Positions 1 through 14,380 of a stretch of 64,000 nucleotides of DNA are shown in pieces. The translations under genes and the position numbers were made by a program. The notes below the pieces were generated by a model. The model was not told the origin of the DNA. It saw only the letters and a program-made list of their open reading frames with translations, and did not search any database. The stretch is from Onchocerca lupi (taxonomy: Eukaryota > Nematoda > Chromadorea > Rhabditida > Onchocercidae): positions 62,001-126,000 of the forward strand of contig JAOVVO010000100.1 in assembly GCA_028564675.1 (NCBI GenBank). The letters run 5' to 3'. Every line of letters starts with the position of its first letter. Positions within the stretch are counted from its first letter, which is position 1.

Positions 1-3000
1 GATTAGAAGATTGATAAATTCGATTTTATAATGTTATATTGTAAATGAAAAAATTTATTTTTCAATTCAATGCAAAACGATATAAACTCAACAGTTATTA
101 TATATGACACCTAAAAATTATCAAATATCGCTCACAATAACTAAAATATCGCAGCTAGCATTAGAGCATTTTTGCTAATACAATCCAAAAAAAAAAAACG
201 AACATTAAAATTTTAAATTCAAAATTTATGTTCTTAAACTTGTTTAAAATTTCGATTTCAGGACTTCAAAGTTGGCCCTTTCCATAAATAAATTACAATA
301 AATGATTATAAAAGCTGAATTAGAAAAATAACCCTTCTGAATCTTTCTGTATACGACTGTATCTTATTAAATCGAACAAATATCGAAAATTCTTAAATCT
401 TAAATATTACAGAAACTCTTCGGAAATTCCGAATTTCTTAGCATACTCTTTAACGATTCTTATTTTTCTCTCTATTGTATTAATTTTTTTCTTTGTTTGT
501 TTATTAAATGAACGAATAGTTGAACTTCAAAAAAAAACGAAATTTATTAAAAATATAGGAAGAATAAATAGAAAAGCGCAATAACAGTGAAAGTACCGCG
601 AAATTATAAAAAAGAAATAAAAACACTGGATGAGATTAGCGATAAAAAAGTGAAAAAAGATTTGCGAATAGATGAATTCGAGCGAAATTGATTCTAGTAT
701 TTGATCATCAAATAAACAATAACAGCTCAAGAAAAGCAGTTTTTAATAGAATCATTTTGGATGAAAATGTGCAAATAAGTTTCCTTAGTAATTTTCCTCA
801 ACCAGTAAAATTGCTTTAAATTCTCATATTTAATCTAAATTATCAACAGAAATCAATTTTTACCTATCATTACAACTTGTATTACCATTATCAAACATAT
901 TTCCTAGTTTCCTTTTTACTTCCATTATCGCTTCATCTTCCTCTAATAATTAATTGATATTTTGAAAAATGTAATAAATGTAAATATATTTGGCGAAGAA
1001 AAAATTTTTACCATTTCGTCAAACGGTTCCAGAGGTATATATCTTTTGAAATAGAAGAGAAATGGAATGCAAATCTTTGAAAAATTTTTGTTTACAACAA
1101 GTGATAATATTTTCTTTCATCATTAATTTTAGATGATCCGGTAGAAGATTAACTTGAGGGAATGCTTTTAAATTAAGCAAGGAATGGATTCAGTATTAAG
1201 AAAATCAAAATAAAACGGCATGCCGAAACTTTTAGTGAAGAGTTGCCTTGATATCAATCAATTATCATCATGATCAATTACAGTTTATTGGAACTATTTC
1301 ATTAAGGAAAATAAATTTCTTCTTTAAAAGACAAGTATGCATGCGACCGCTCAACTCAGACTTACGAAACGTATCTCCGACAATGACTTCATTATTACAA
1401 CATCCGGAAATTAATTCGAAGTTTCCGATAAATAAATATGTTGCCATGGTTATGCAATTTTATCAGCATCGTAAAACGATCATAACGAAAAACGGTCATA
1501 AAGCAAAGAACATTTGGAAAAAATTTTAAAAATCTTAGAAAAAAAATTTTATAGATTTATAGATTATATATTTCGATTTCGAAAATTATATAACAATATA
1601 ATTGTAGAAAATACAGCCAAAAGTGCATTATTTGTAATTTAAGGTGGCGTAACGTTGAAATTTGCGATAATGGTAAAACTAAAAATATGCGAAAGATAAG
1701 AGACAGGTAAAAGGTAAGTAAATTCGAAATGCAAATTATTGGTGACCTGATTTTGCGAGAAATTGTTGTAAAAAAACCTGTGATTTTTGATAAGGAAATT
1801 ATAAAAATTGCGCTCCATGTATTGCCGCAAGGTGATTGTAATGAAAACACATTATCAGAATGGGTTAAAGCTATTCGAACGAATTACAATACACATTATA
1901 GTATAATTAAAAAAACTTACTAAGTTGGATATTGTATTTTTCGCCATTGATATTTAAGTTAACCGCATTAGTAACATTTGGAGAAGTTATATCTTGTGCT
2001 ACAAATTTTGCTTCTTTCTTATGATTATTGCATATCTTACCAAGATTAAGAGCTTTATCCAGGTAATTAAAATATCAAACGTTATACCTTTACCCTTGAA
2101 AGCCATCGGTTTTGTTCCTAAGCCTCATTCCATTTTATCACCAATAATTTTAGCTCTTTACTACTTCCTTGTGCTACTCCAAGCAATGCTTTCATCTTTC
2201 TCTCTTCTATCTGCTTTTTACCAAATACTTCAACCTCAAGGCTAAGCTTAGTAAGTTCGACTTTTAAAGAGTAAAGGCTGTAAATGCTGCAAAAAGGATG
2301 GATGGTGAAAGAGAGTAGAAAGGATAGAATGCTTGAAAAAAGCGAACAAATTAACAGATAAATGGACAAAAAGGGACAGAAATTGAACTCCATAAGTTAC
2401 TTTGAATATAAGTACAATTTAAAAAGGATGACTTGATGGATTTGGATTTGGATAGTTAGCTTGTAATAAAGGGCCTCTGAATTACTAAATTTTAATCATA
2501 TTCCAAAAGTAATAGAACTAAATAAAAAGGATAGAGATAATTTTGGAAAAGTAAAATTTGAACATTTAATTATTATCATAAGAGGATATAAGTAATTAGG
2601 CCAAAAGATATCATAGACATCTTTATATGATCAGCACTTATCATTTTCTCTCCTTTCCTTTCTTCTTAAATGAATTGTCAACTATACGAAGCATTTAATA
2701 AATAGTTGGAGAGAATAAGATTTCTCATTGGAAGAAGGGAGAAAATGAATGAGGTCAAACATAGTAGTAATGAGATAAATTGAAATGTACACATTTCATT
2801 TCATTTCTTCTTCATAAGAATTTCAAAAAGTGCGTTATTATTTAAATTGTTCTAACATTCTTCCTTTCATTTTTCTACAAAAGATTTAAATCAAAAAAAA
2901 AAAGATCAAAATATGATGGAAAAAATTAAGTTTTCTACTACTTCGACATATTCAGTATTCTACATCTATGCCACATATCGCAACATTTATATTTATGGTT

Positions 3001-5430
3001 AATTTAAATTTAAATTTCTTTTAGATATTCAACTTTTTAAATTTCTGCAAAATTTAAATTTTCAACATAAATACTTTTTAAATTTACAATATTTAAAATG
3101 ATATATCACTTTTCTGCTCATACATTTCCGCTGTTGCACTTATATGTTCAGCTGGAATATAGAAATTACAAATTCCTCGCGAACAACTCATCCACCGCTA
3201 TTCCACGAGGGAAAACTTATTTACCGTAAAATAAAACTCACATCCTTTGGCTATAATTAGTTTAATTACTCTTAAGTTTAATTATTCTTTACCAATGGAT
3301 AACCAATACTGTCATTTGAACTCTAGCTAGAAAGATGTTGCAGTTGTTAAATAATGATAACAAGCGTTTTGAAGTGTTTTCGAAAAAAAAGCAGCACTCT
3401 TTCAACATGAAAACATAATGGAACAGAACAAAAAGTAGAGTAAGTATTTGAATTTAAAAAAAGTTTTTAAATGTCAGCTGAAACGAATCAATCAATCACT
3501 TCATTATTTCCCGAATTCAGTAAACATGACGCGATGCATGCAGCTGCTAAAAATCATATTTCGATTCTTTGAAAAGTGAAATCTCCCCTAGTGCAACAGC
3601 AAGAGAAAAGCCATCAAACGATAGCAGATTTCCGAATTTCCGAAGAGGGAATTTCGGAAAGATAAATACATTTCCGGAAAAAATGAGATATTTATTACAT
3701 AAGAATAGCTGCTATTTTCAATCAAATTCACCAAAAATGAAGAAGAAAAATGTGAACGAAATTATTCACTTCTTTTCTTGATTGATTTTTTTACAAATTT
3801 TTCCAATCAATTCTTCAGAAAAAAAAAAGATGGATCATAAATAAGCAAACAATGAATGCACAAATGGATGCTGTATCATCATAGACATAAGAAGACAGGA
3901 AAATATATTTTCTGAAGCAGTTCAGTTTCTATTAATAAAGTCCATGATATGTTCCTAAATTATAAATGAACATATTATTTTCTGATCGAAAGCCAAATGG
4001 CCCTTTAAAAACTCTTGAATGTCTATTTCTTTTTTATTTTTTTTGAATTATGCGAATGTGACTCCGCTTGTTTATTTCTTCTCTTCATCATCTATTTTTG
4101 TAAAGCTTTTCAAATTCTTCGAATAGACCTACTAAGTATTGCTTTGATTTCGAATAACTTCCACTAATTTAATAATTGAAATAAAACTCGCTAACTAATG
4201 AAACTGAAAATTAATAGTTTTCGGAGAAAAAAAAATTCGAGAAAAGAAGAAAGAGATTTTTTTTTTCTTGGAGAAATTTCGGATGAAAATGAAAAATAGT
4301 TAACAAAAAACCAAAAAGAAGTGGAAATTTTTTTCGGAAATGAAAGATAAATTTCCCGAAAAATGATATGCACAAAGCGGAAATGATTTGCACATGACAT
4401 GAGATTGCTGGCAAAGCTGCATTCTTCGAAGCATTCAGGAAATATGCATGAGCAGAGAAATCTTAAATTGGTCAATGTTCTCCGGGAAAATCTGAGCACC
4501 GGTTATTTGCAAAAAATTGAAAGAGAAGTGAAAAGTTTTTTGCAGAGTGCTGTTTGCGAGAGAGATAAGACGAATTATGAAGTCAAAAGAGAAACAGAAG
4601 TCAATTTTCCAGGGAACTTTATTTGAAAATTGACGAAAAGCGCCAAGCAGCAAATGAATGATGGATGTTTTCAGTTATCTGAGAAAACTTGATTAAATCT
4701 TTGATGGGAAAAATGCTGCTTTGCTTGTATTGCTATTCAATATTTCACGCAAATTACGGCGTGAATATTATTCATACAAGCATATCATATGCCAAATTCC
4801 TACAATGCTGCTATCTCATGCTGTATAACTAACATAGACTCTGTCACAAAAGCACTAAAGGTCGAACCACTAAAATAAAGGTCACACTGATTTCAGGTCT
4901 TAGTTCATCTATGCTCTAGAACTACATACGCTCACTTCGATTATCGCCTCATTAGTAATTCATTAGTTGACCAACAACTTGTGGCTCATAGCTTTCTCGA
5001 TATTCGATCAAATCTTATGAAAACACATTGTCATTTTATTTCGACATTATCTTTCTATTGATAATTTAGTATTCAGGTCGGATTTCGTGGAAAATAAAAT
5101 AACAATCGAAAAAGCAATATGACAGGAACCAACTCCCCCAGCCATCTTATCTGGGGTCAAAGTAAAACATCAAAGTTTAATAGAAATATTTCGGTTGGAT
5201 TTTCCAATTGAAATATCAATTACAAATGAAGGCAACGATCTAAATCTTATTAATGATTTTGATAACACATCGGCATGGATACCGTTCAGTCTCTTTGTTT
5301 TTAAACAAATTTAATGAATTATATAAGACAGACAGGGGTAAGGGAAGGGGGGGTTGACGAGGAATGGTAAAGAGAAGACGAGAATCGTTGATATTTCTGC
5401 TAATCCAAATTCTAACTGAACGATCGATAG

Positions 5431-5492
5431 TCGGTCAGTGAGTTGATTGAGTAATCAGTGATCGGTCAGTTAGTTGATTGAGTAATCAGTCA
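5431..5492. repeat. 31-bp tandem duplication
   Basis: Two adjacent units (5431-5461 and 5462-5492) of TCGGTCAGTKAGTTGATTGA plus GTAATCAGTSA differ at two bases, so the duplication looks recent. Confidence 0.9.
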
Positions 5493-6128
5493 TTAGAATC
5501 AAATGGAATTCCAGAGATTCTTGAAAAATCTTCCTAAAGTTCGACCTCGACATTATCAAAGTTAACAAACTTTGTGAACAAATTTTTTTTTTTGCTAAAT
5601 TATCGAAATGAAATTTCATACTGAACTAATGCCTAGTAAATAAAAATAATCAATTATTAGGAAGAGTCATTTCAGAAAAAAAAAGTCAAATATGCTAAAA
5701 GGAAGAATCCATTTTTTGATAACCTAAAGTAGACAAAATATAATAAATAGCTTAATAAAAAATAATAATAGAACATTTAATAAATTCTCACGGCTTGCTC
5801 ATTCATCATCCATTTAATAAGTGACATTTAACTGATGACATGTTCTCTTGAAATAGATTTGTCACTAAAGATTCACCAAATTCTGCGAAGTTCTCATTTC
5901 GTGACAAGTGAAAATGAAATCGATTTCAACAACCAATAAAGACATTAACAGCAACGGGAGCAATAAAACCAACAACAAGAATAATAACAAAAGAAACAGA
6001 ACAGAGAAAGGGGATTTTTTATGAGAAAAGGTCGATGATTATAATCCAATTCATTGGCAGAATGGACGAAAAGGAAGTGATGATTGAGGAGAATGGTCTG
6101 AATTGAAAACCATTAAATATTCGATAAT

Positions 6129-6166
6129 TTATCACCACCATCATCACCACACCATTATCATCACTG
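6129..6166. repeat. CAT/CAC microsatellite
   Basis: Run of degenerate CAC and CAT triplets (ATCACCACCATCATCACCAC and on). Confidence 0.7.
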
Positions 6167-6202
6167 TCATAATCGAAAATGGACAGGAAAGATGGAAGAG
6201 GG

Positions 6203-6335
6203 CAAGAGGTATTCGTGATTCCTGAATAATATTACCGGAGAGGTCAAGAAATATTCGGGATTCTTGGTTATTGGATAATATTATCGCAAAAGACAAGAGA
6301 TATTCGAGACTCTTGGGTTACTGGAAATATTCTCC
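6203..6335. repeat. Three imperfect tandem units of 42-49 bp
   Basis: Units begin CAAGAGGTATTCGTGATTCC (6203), CAAGAAATATTCGGGATTCT (6245) and CAAGAGATATTCGAGACTCT (6294). Each continues with a GAATAATATT- or GGAAATATT-like core. Confidence 0.75.
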
Positions 6336-8575
6336 TTCCTTCTTTATCCTATCAAAATGTTCGTTCATTTAAAACTTGCAAAAAATATCGCCTGCTTGAG
6401 CTCCATCAGATGAAGTAAAGGCAAGCAATAAGAATTATTCAGTCTTCCATCTGTTCTGTCTTCTTTTTGCAAGAAAAATTTTTTTCTTCAAGATTTGTGA
6501 GAATTTTGATTTCTTCTGTCCTCATACTCTAACTCGAAATGACTTTCGGCTTTCAATAACAAACAGTATGTTGGAAATGGTTTCAGCAACGAAGAGTTAC
6601 TTATTATACTTTGACTTTTTGCAATATCATTAAATTAGAATAAACGAACTTTTTTGCGTCTTTTTTCCTCGCTTTTTCTGATGAACAATTTGATCTTATT
6701 GTGTTATCAAAATATTGGAAATTAGCAATTGATTTAGAGAGAGAACTCACAAAAAAGAATCTGCCAGAAGTGAAGTATATACATATATTAAAGAATGATT
6801 GAACTGAATCAAGTTTATTTGTATTTATCCTGCCATATGAATAAATAAAGAAAACTGAAATATTTGTCTGGATTAATAAATTAAGTTGAATAACAAAATC
6901 AAAATCAACAATGCTCTTAAGCTATTTTGGTATTTTTGCATTTTGTGAAATCGTTCTCTGGAAATAACAACTTGAGAAAGATAATGAAAAGTGAAAAATC
7001 TTATCAAATCATGATGCAAAGCAATCTAATTTCGAAGAAGAAGAAAAAAGAACAAGCAAATATTAAAGAATAAACTTTAAATGTTATCGCTCACAAACTT
7101 GTGATTGTTCGTTATTGTGTTATTTTTGTCTTTCTTGAATTTTTATTCGTAGATTTTTCAGTTTATTGTTCTAGCAATATTAATGATCATTGAAGTTACA
7201 ATGATCACTTTTTGACTTATTACACTTTAATCAAATTGCTCGTTCTGTGACAGCCAGTTCAACCCTATATCTTTCGGTTTATAAATTACTGCAAATTCAA
7301 TTGTCCTCATTCATCCAACGAGTTCTTAAAGTGAATTTGACTGCTGCCTCTACTTTTTTTTTTTCGAACTGTTCACCCTAATTTGTTCCTTCTTCAAATA
7401 TCAAATTCCTGTAAACTTTAACTTCTGATATATGGTAATAATGAAGCATAAAGAAACAGATTGTTAAAAATTTAGTTAAGTGAGAAAAGCACTGATAGAC
7501 TATCAAGGATGGATAATTTCAATTATTGTAACCTAAATTGACAGCAAATAAAATTAATGGATGCATATTGCAAGGTACCATAATAATTAAGTCCGATATG
7601 TAATTATACCATTACTAACGAAATGCTGCCCTACATTGAATAATCGGCTTTCGCATAAAATATTATGAATTAGGTACCATACCATGCTCTCCTTGATAAA
7701 TTTATAAAAATTTCAATAAAATTCACTAAATACATCGCTTTAATCAATGCATAGAAAAATTGCAAAAAATGAAAAAAGTCTTTAATGCCATCCTTCTTTA
7801 ATGCCATCCTTCACTTTGTTTCCAAAGAAATTATTCAATAATATCATTTTTGAACATTTCACGTTCTTTCTTTCAACCAGCTAACCAATAATTAATTTGA
7901 TATTGCGAATAGTTTACTACTATCAAAAAGTTATAAAGTAGAAAGAAAAAAAAATTAATTCTTGAAAGAAGAACAAAAAAAGAAGAAATGGGATGGAAAC
8001 TTCTTTTTGATAAGTTTTACTATAAATTGCTTTCATAGCTGAGAATTTCATGTAAATGAGTAGAAAGAGGAGTAATGTGAAGAAATAATATTATTGATTA
8101 GTTTTCTGGAGATAGAAAAGATAATATGAAAAATATTATTCAAAGATTTACTTTTATCGTTAATTGATTAAAACGATTTACAATTCACTGCATAAAAGAA
8201 AAGAAGAATTTACCTGATGAAAGAAAGACAGGTGGATTTATTTGCGTACAAAAAAATAAGACACACTAAAGTATCTCGTTTTCTGTCTAAACATATAGCA
8301 ACTAATGATTTGGAAGTAGTAGTAATAGTAAGAATAAAAAAAAAAAAAAACTTTTTCATTTGAACAACGAACGATAAGCGATGATGACAAATGACAAACT
8401 TCTAAAACCGGATTTACAAAACCGCAATATAATATAGAAAATAAAAATTCTAAAATTTAATGTCAAAATGATTGTAGAATATGTACGGTTAAATATATTA
8501 TTAAATAATGTGTTTTTAAATGTTATTTAAATGTTAAAGTGTCAGTAATGATATGAAATGATTGATTGATCATAC

Positions 8576-8597
8576 ATATATATATATATATATATAT
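8576..8597. repeat. (AT)11 dinucleotide microsatellite
   Basis: Twenty-two bases of uninterrupted alternating A and T. Confidence 0.95.
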
Positions 8598-11251
8598 GGA
8601 ATGAATTTAATTTATAAACAAACAAACTGTTGGAACGATTTTTGGAATTATTTCATTAGAGATATTGTATTTTGTTGTTTTGGCAATGAATCTATCATTG
8701 TATACCATCCAATTAAATATCAAATAAGATACGTTGAAGTAATGATAACGATTATTTGCCCTAGATTAATTTAATACAATTAAAAATAAAGAAAATTGGG
8801 GACTTTTCGAGATTAAATTTTGAAATGAATTTTTATTATTGAATACAAGCATTACAGAATAATTACGGCGGAAATTTAGAGAAGTTATATAAATCATGAA
8901 AATATGATATTTTATGATTACAAATTTATAAAAATTACTGTATATAAATCATGAAAGTGGAATATTTCATGCTGTACAGAAGAGCTATAAACAGAATCAC
9001 TGATTTAGGTTATATATGACAAGATGATAAGATACAAAAGGATAGTGATTACGAGTGATAAAGATGGCAAAGTTTAGTGATAATATTAGCTGTACAGAGA
9101 AAGAGATGTAAATAGGATCATTGTGTTAGGCTATGTATTTGGAGACATATGTCACCAATATCATTTTATAATCTTTTCTCTCGCTTTTCTTCTTTTTCTC
9201 CTTTTTGATGTTGGCGTTCGTTGACGATATTGTGCAATTTCTTACGTCAGCCTTGAAATAATCAACCAACAAGTGATTTGACTTTCTTCTTCTCTGTTTC
9301 CTCCTTTCTTCACCCATTTATCTTTCTATCCTTCCCCCAAAACCAAGAAATAATTGTTGGTGACATGGATCGGAAGCACAACCATGATCAGATGGATGTA
9401 CCATTTGTGCTTCATCTATTTATCATAAATTTGATCCAGTAATATATTAATTTGAAATGACCACTCACTCAATAAAAGAGTTGTTAATCGAGGATGTGTC
9501 TTTTCCTTTCTTCTTCTTTTTACCTATAAAATTAGCACATCCCAATATTTTCTCCCTTCAGGCGACATATCCATCACTTGTCCAATTTACAACACTCTCA
9601 CTACAATAAGAAGAGAAATGAAATTTAAATTATAAAGGAAGTTTCTAATCGGACTCGAATTTCAGAATTGACTACCTTATTGTAGATTTTTTCACATATT
9701 TCGAGTCTGCCTTTTAGCATAAAAAAGAGAAAAATACAGATTGAGCTTCATCATTTCCACTTATCGGAATCTCATTTTAGACTAACTTCACCTTCTTCCC
9801 TTCCTTTCCTTTTCTTTGAAATATTATTCATCAGTTATCACAGAATTCTATTCTGTTAACAAGATAAGTGGAATGCAATGTAAGGAATTATATGTTTCAT
9901 ACCTTTCCCTCGAAAAACAAATTTTTTATAAAACCAAACGAAATGACTGCAAAGTCTAAAGCATACAGAATAAACATATTTGTGAAATCGAATTTTTGCA
10001 ATTACTTAATTATGAATTTCCCGAATAGCAACATTACTTTCATCATATCTATCCCATGCATTTTATTTATAGAACTATTTCTTCATCCGTCTATTCTTGT
10101 CTTTTCGAATCCAATTCTTCAAGTTCATCCTCCGGTGGAAACTTTCATCGAACCAAAATTTTGCTATTAAATGCAAAAACCCCAGTGCTTATTGGCTCAA
10201 CTTAATCAATATCTGCATTCAATATTGCTTTTCCTTTATGAACTTCCTGGGAAATTTTCTTCTTCCCATCTATCCGTCTATATTCAGTTCATTTTTTCAG
10301 GTGGCAGAAATAAAAACTGATTAATAATCAATGATTCTGAGAACTTTCAACCCATATTTTCTTTGCCAAAAATGATGATATAATTAAATAGTCTGAGTTT
10401 ATATTGGTGAAGAATTTGAATAGACTGATAAGAGACTACAGTAACAATGAGCAGATGAGTAAGATTTTATAAATTCTACAAAAATTCGATGAATTAAGGA
10501 TATGTAAAATAAAATCAAAGAAGAGATAGCCATAATGATTCATCATTTTAAAAATCAATTTTAGTCAGAATTGTTTAAGCATATATGGGTGTCGCTATGA
10601 GTTGATGTTTACATAATCAAGTAAGCAAAGCAACAAGCGTAAAAGTTCGCTATGAGCAGCATCATAATAGCATTATAATGGTGATGACAGTATATTTGAT
10701 GGATGGATTGTAACTTGAAAAATCGATACTTGAAAAATCAGTACTGTGCTAAGATATAATTTGACGGAGTAGGCCTTGTTGAAAAAAGAAAGCCAATGAT
10801 TTTCTACTGATAGAAAGATTACTTTATTGAAATTGATTGAATGAAAATTTTAACTGAAGGAAGAAATTAAAAAAGCTTTTAATAATTGATCGAAAATGTT
10901 TTGAAAAAATCAATGATTCTGCTTGAAGAAATTTATTGATTGACTGATCATCAAATTATCAAGTGCCACATATTGCAAAAATACTAAAAAAAATCTGTAC
11001 ACAAATTCCTTCGATAGTATGCTTTTTCTTTGCTCAGGCCAATTGCATCAAAACAGATTTCCAAGAATAATAATAATTTAAGAATCAAATGAGAAGTAAA
11101 TGCCCTTGAATCCTAGAAACTCAATCAAAGGCAATCCTATAAAGTGAAATGAAACAATATTATCTTATAACGAAAATTTGCGTTTATAGTAAAAGTAAAA
11201 TCGAACATCAATCAAGTAATTAAATCAACGAATAATACTCGGAACAACAAA

Positions 11252-11651
11252 ATGTTCAAATATTCCAGTATTCTGGAAGCTCAATCATCATGCAGACAAA
11301 AAATATTCAGAAAGAATGAGTCAGAGCAAGGTAGGTAAATAGTTCATGTTAAATTGCTGTTAGTCCTATTTAGCATCATCCTGCAATTCGAAAATCACTT
11401 TCTTCGGCTCTATCTTTGGAATTATTTAAATTAGCAAAACAACAAGGAGAGAAAAACCGGATTGCGATCAGGAAAGAAGGAATGGCGCAAAATGGCTAAG
11501 TGATGATGATGATGATGACCTTGCGATGGATGATGATACTGGAGAAGTGATGGAATCTAAGAGCGAAAATAATTCAAATACAATGATGAAAGAAAAATCG
11601 GATAATAAAGATCATGATAATAGTGATGAAAGCAATCATCCATCATGACAG
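11252..11651 (+). other. Coding-like segments with a possible 100-nt intron, identity unknown
   Basis: An ATG at 11252 opens 79 nt ending in a good donor (CAAG|GTAGGT at 11331). An acceptor (TTAAATTAG) precedes 11435, and joining these gives a 47-residue Lys/Gln-rich peptide ending at 11497-11499. In another frame, codons from about 11436 to a TGA near 11648 are open for about 70 codons and strongly acidic, with a six-Asp run. Both readings cannot be right. The GAT repeat at 11501-11519 makes the acidic frame partly low-complexity, so chance is not excluded. Confidence 0.22.
11501..11519. repeat. (GAT)n microsatellite
   Basis: Short run of GAT triplets inside the coding-like block at 11.3-11.6 kb; it encodes the Asp run there if that frame is real. 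Confidence 0.8.
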
Positions 11652-13382
11652 AAATAAATTCTAATAAATATGTATGATGCCGATGTGATTTGCATATTCG
11701 CTCAGTATTTTATAATATTTTCAAGATTTTACTTTCGACATCTCACAATTATGAAAAGATGGAAGAATTTAAATCAATTTTTCATCCCTTTTAGCCGAGT
11801 CAAATTTTATTTAATTATCTTAATTTCTCACTTTTCCTACAATATCCTAGTTTCTTTCTTTCTAAAAATTATGCTAATCAAGCAAAGAAGACAAAATGGA
11901 TATTGATTGTATCGTTTCGAAAAAATAACGATGACGACAAGATAAATAAATTACTTATATTTAGCTTATACTCTCTTTCTTCTTTCTCATCAAATATGTT
12001 ATGCTAAGGTTTGCATGCATATTAAAGTTAAAAATTGTCGCAAGAAGTTACGTGAAATTAAAAAGAAAGAAAAAACTTTCCCATTTATTAATAAATATCA
12101 CGGAATCCATGTACATATCTAAGACTTGAACGTAATACATATGCATATTGCAATTAAACCTAGAGATGTCAAGTCCAGAATTTGATAAATTCATTTAATA
12201 ATTAAATGTAAACCAATAAACGACACAATTGATGAAAATAATCATAAGAACAAAGGAAATGATAAATATGTAGTAAACAAAGAGATCAGTAAATTAATGA
12301 CGATCAGAAATAATAATTAATTCGGGCAAATTGCAAAACATTAGTTCCGGTCTTAAGCATTAATACAGAATATATAAGCAAAGAAGAGCGAAATTTTTAA
12401 CCAATTTCAAAAAGCAATAAAATTAGACATGAAACATAAAATTTGGAACTGAACTTTTTCTTTAAAAAAAAAGAAAGTTTATTGCTAGATATGAATGAGA
12501 TAAAAATATGTAATTATCAACCATAAAAAGAATGTCATCAAAAGGCGACATTTTGAGAAAAATAAGATATGATGATATCGATTAATATTAAGGGCAGATT
12601 AAAGAGCTGGAACTAATAATGGGGTCAACCGAATGACCTCTTCTTTTTTTCTTATTTCTTTTTACTTCTAATTTGTTCTTTCCATTACTGAACAAGAATG
12701 CGTACAATGAGATGATGTAATCGCTAACATCCTGTTGATTGATAATCGCAAAAATGAAGTGTTGAAATAAATTTAAGACAAAAGAAGAAATGGATACTTC
12801 TAATGTATTATTAAAAACAACAATAATGAATTTGAAAAATATATGATAATATATCGATAAGAACATGATAATATTTCCTGATGTTTGTAATGATGAAACA
12901 AAAACAACCAATTAATTAACTCAGTTTTTTACCCAATTAAAATTTTGCTTCTATGATTACATATCATTCTCTACTGCTCCCATTACCCATTTTGTTTCCT
13001 TTGGTTCAAATTCATCAAAATCTTTAATTCATAAACTTCATGTTGCCGAACTCTTTAATTTGTAACAAACTGTCTTTTCTAAAAAGCAATTCATCTATGA
13101 GGTTAACTTGAGATAGTGGTGATAATGGTATTTAAAAATTGTATCAATCAGTTGATTGATTGAATGTTTGATTGATCAATTGATTTTGCAAGAATTAAAA
13201 TAAGTTATGATTGTACTGAAACTTCCGACATTTTAAAGTTTCCTTCAGCATTGTTCATTTGGTTTAGTGCAGCTATTATAAACTTATTCAAAATTAATTC
13301 ATATTTCAAATAATTAAATTACTCAACATATCTGAATATATATTGAGTTTAATGATAGCATAATGAAGTTTTGGACGTCTGA

Positions 13383-13897
13383 AACTTTCATCGATATGCT
13401 ATAAATAATACCGGAATTGCCGTTTCCGGATTAGCAGAAATCCAAGAATTACCATCAAATGCATATGGTGGAACTTGTAATGGATCATCAGTAAAACAAG
13501 AGAAAGATTTTAGATCGATGATAGAACAGATGCTGTGTTATTTCATGGCAGATGTTCGTTTACTTAACTGACTGTCATAGTCTTTTAGCAAACAGCTCAG
13601 ACAACATTCAAAAACATCAACGAGAAATTCGGATTTATTTATATCACTGGAAACAAACTGATTTCGACTTATAAAAAGAAAAGTTTTAACAAAAGGAAAG
13701 AAAAATGTAGCGAAGTTAAGGAAGTTTAATCTGAAATATAATCTACAAGCTACAGTATTTTTCATCTCAATAATATGATTTTATATAATCTTTTCACTTA
13801 GATCGAAGGTTTTATTAAAGCGCCATTAATGATGGAACTTCCGGTGACCTTTTCAAATTCAAAACTTTCCGTTATGCGGAATCAGCGAAAGTTTTGA
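13383..13897 (+). other. Possible two-exon 3' end of an unknown gene
   Basis: A 57-codon frame, open from 13383 to 13553, is richer in G+C than its surroundings and reads like protein (GIAVSGLAEIQELPSNAYGG). It can end at a donor GAT|GTTCGT, the same donor hexamer used in pink-1 exon 5. A 248-nt gap ends in TTTTCACTTAG, followed by a 32-codon frame from 13802 to a TGA at 13895-13897 in matching phase 0. No start, no further upstream exon and no family are recognised. It could be the end of a gene whose other exons I missed, or chance. Confidence 0.3.
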
Positions 13898-14311
13898 ATC
13901 TAAGAGATATATGATTGTCATCTTGCTATTTCATTCAATAATTTCTGTTGAATGAACTCAAAATAATTCAGAATCGAATTTTTAGCCAAAAATTTATGGG
14001 GAAACGATTCGATTATTTAGAAATTGCAATTTATGCATAACTTTAATCAACTTGGGACGTTGTCATCATAGTACAGAAAAAAACAAAAAGAAAAAAGGAT
14101 ATGAAACAAAAAAGAGATTAGAAAGAAACTAAACGTAACTGAAATTTCTAACTGTTCACAAGTTTTTCAAACTTTCGAGGGAAGTTTTGGATTTCAGTTT
14201 TTTCGTAAAAAAAAAAAAAAAAATTAATAAATTTTGATGATAAAAATGTTAGGAAAGAGAAACAATGCTTTTGGTAGGCCAGTTGCCGATAGCATCTAAA
14301 GGTAGAATAAA

Positions 14312-14380
14312 CTCAAGCTCGAGCTGGAAATGGAGCTCAAGCTGGAACTGAAACTCAAGCTAGAACTGAAGCTCAAGCTT
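14312..14380. repeat. Hexanucleotide repeat (CTNRAR)n
   Basis: About eleven degenerate copies of CTCAAG/CTGGAA lie end to end. Read on the plus strand they spell alternating Leu with Lys or Glu, closing with TAG just after the array. No splice signals or start place it in a gene. Confidence 0.75.

Larger units (their letters stand above)
1..11251. other. Gene-free AT-rich region
   Basis: No family-recognisable exon on either strand. It holds the tandem duplications and microsatellites listed separately and short open frames of 60-95 codons (for example 1335-1529, 1729-1923, 3569-3781 and 4399-4626, all plus). In DNA this AT-rich such frames are expected by chance. A small hairpin with arms AATATTTCACGC / GCGTGAATATT lies at 4738-4773. 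Confidence 0.6.

Noticed and set aside
1248..1529. 93-codon plus-strand open frame, and a second one at 1729-1923
   Set aside because: With about 70% A+T, roughly twenty open frames of 75 or more codons are expected by chance in six frames over 64 kb. No domain, splice context or family was recognised.
4399..4626. 75-codon plus-strand frame with protein-like composition
   Set aside because: Chance-length, overlapped by open minus-strand frames, and no recognisable similarity.
12588..12911. 107-codon minus-strand frame, hydrophobic
   Set aside because: Phe/Ile-rich translation typical of AT-rich non-coding DNA; no splice or start support.
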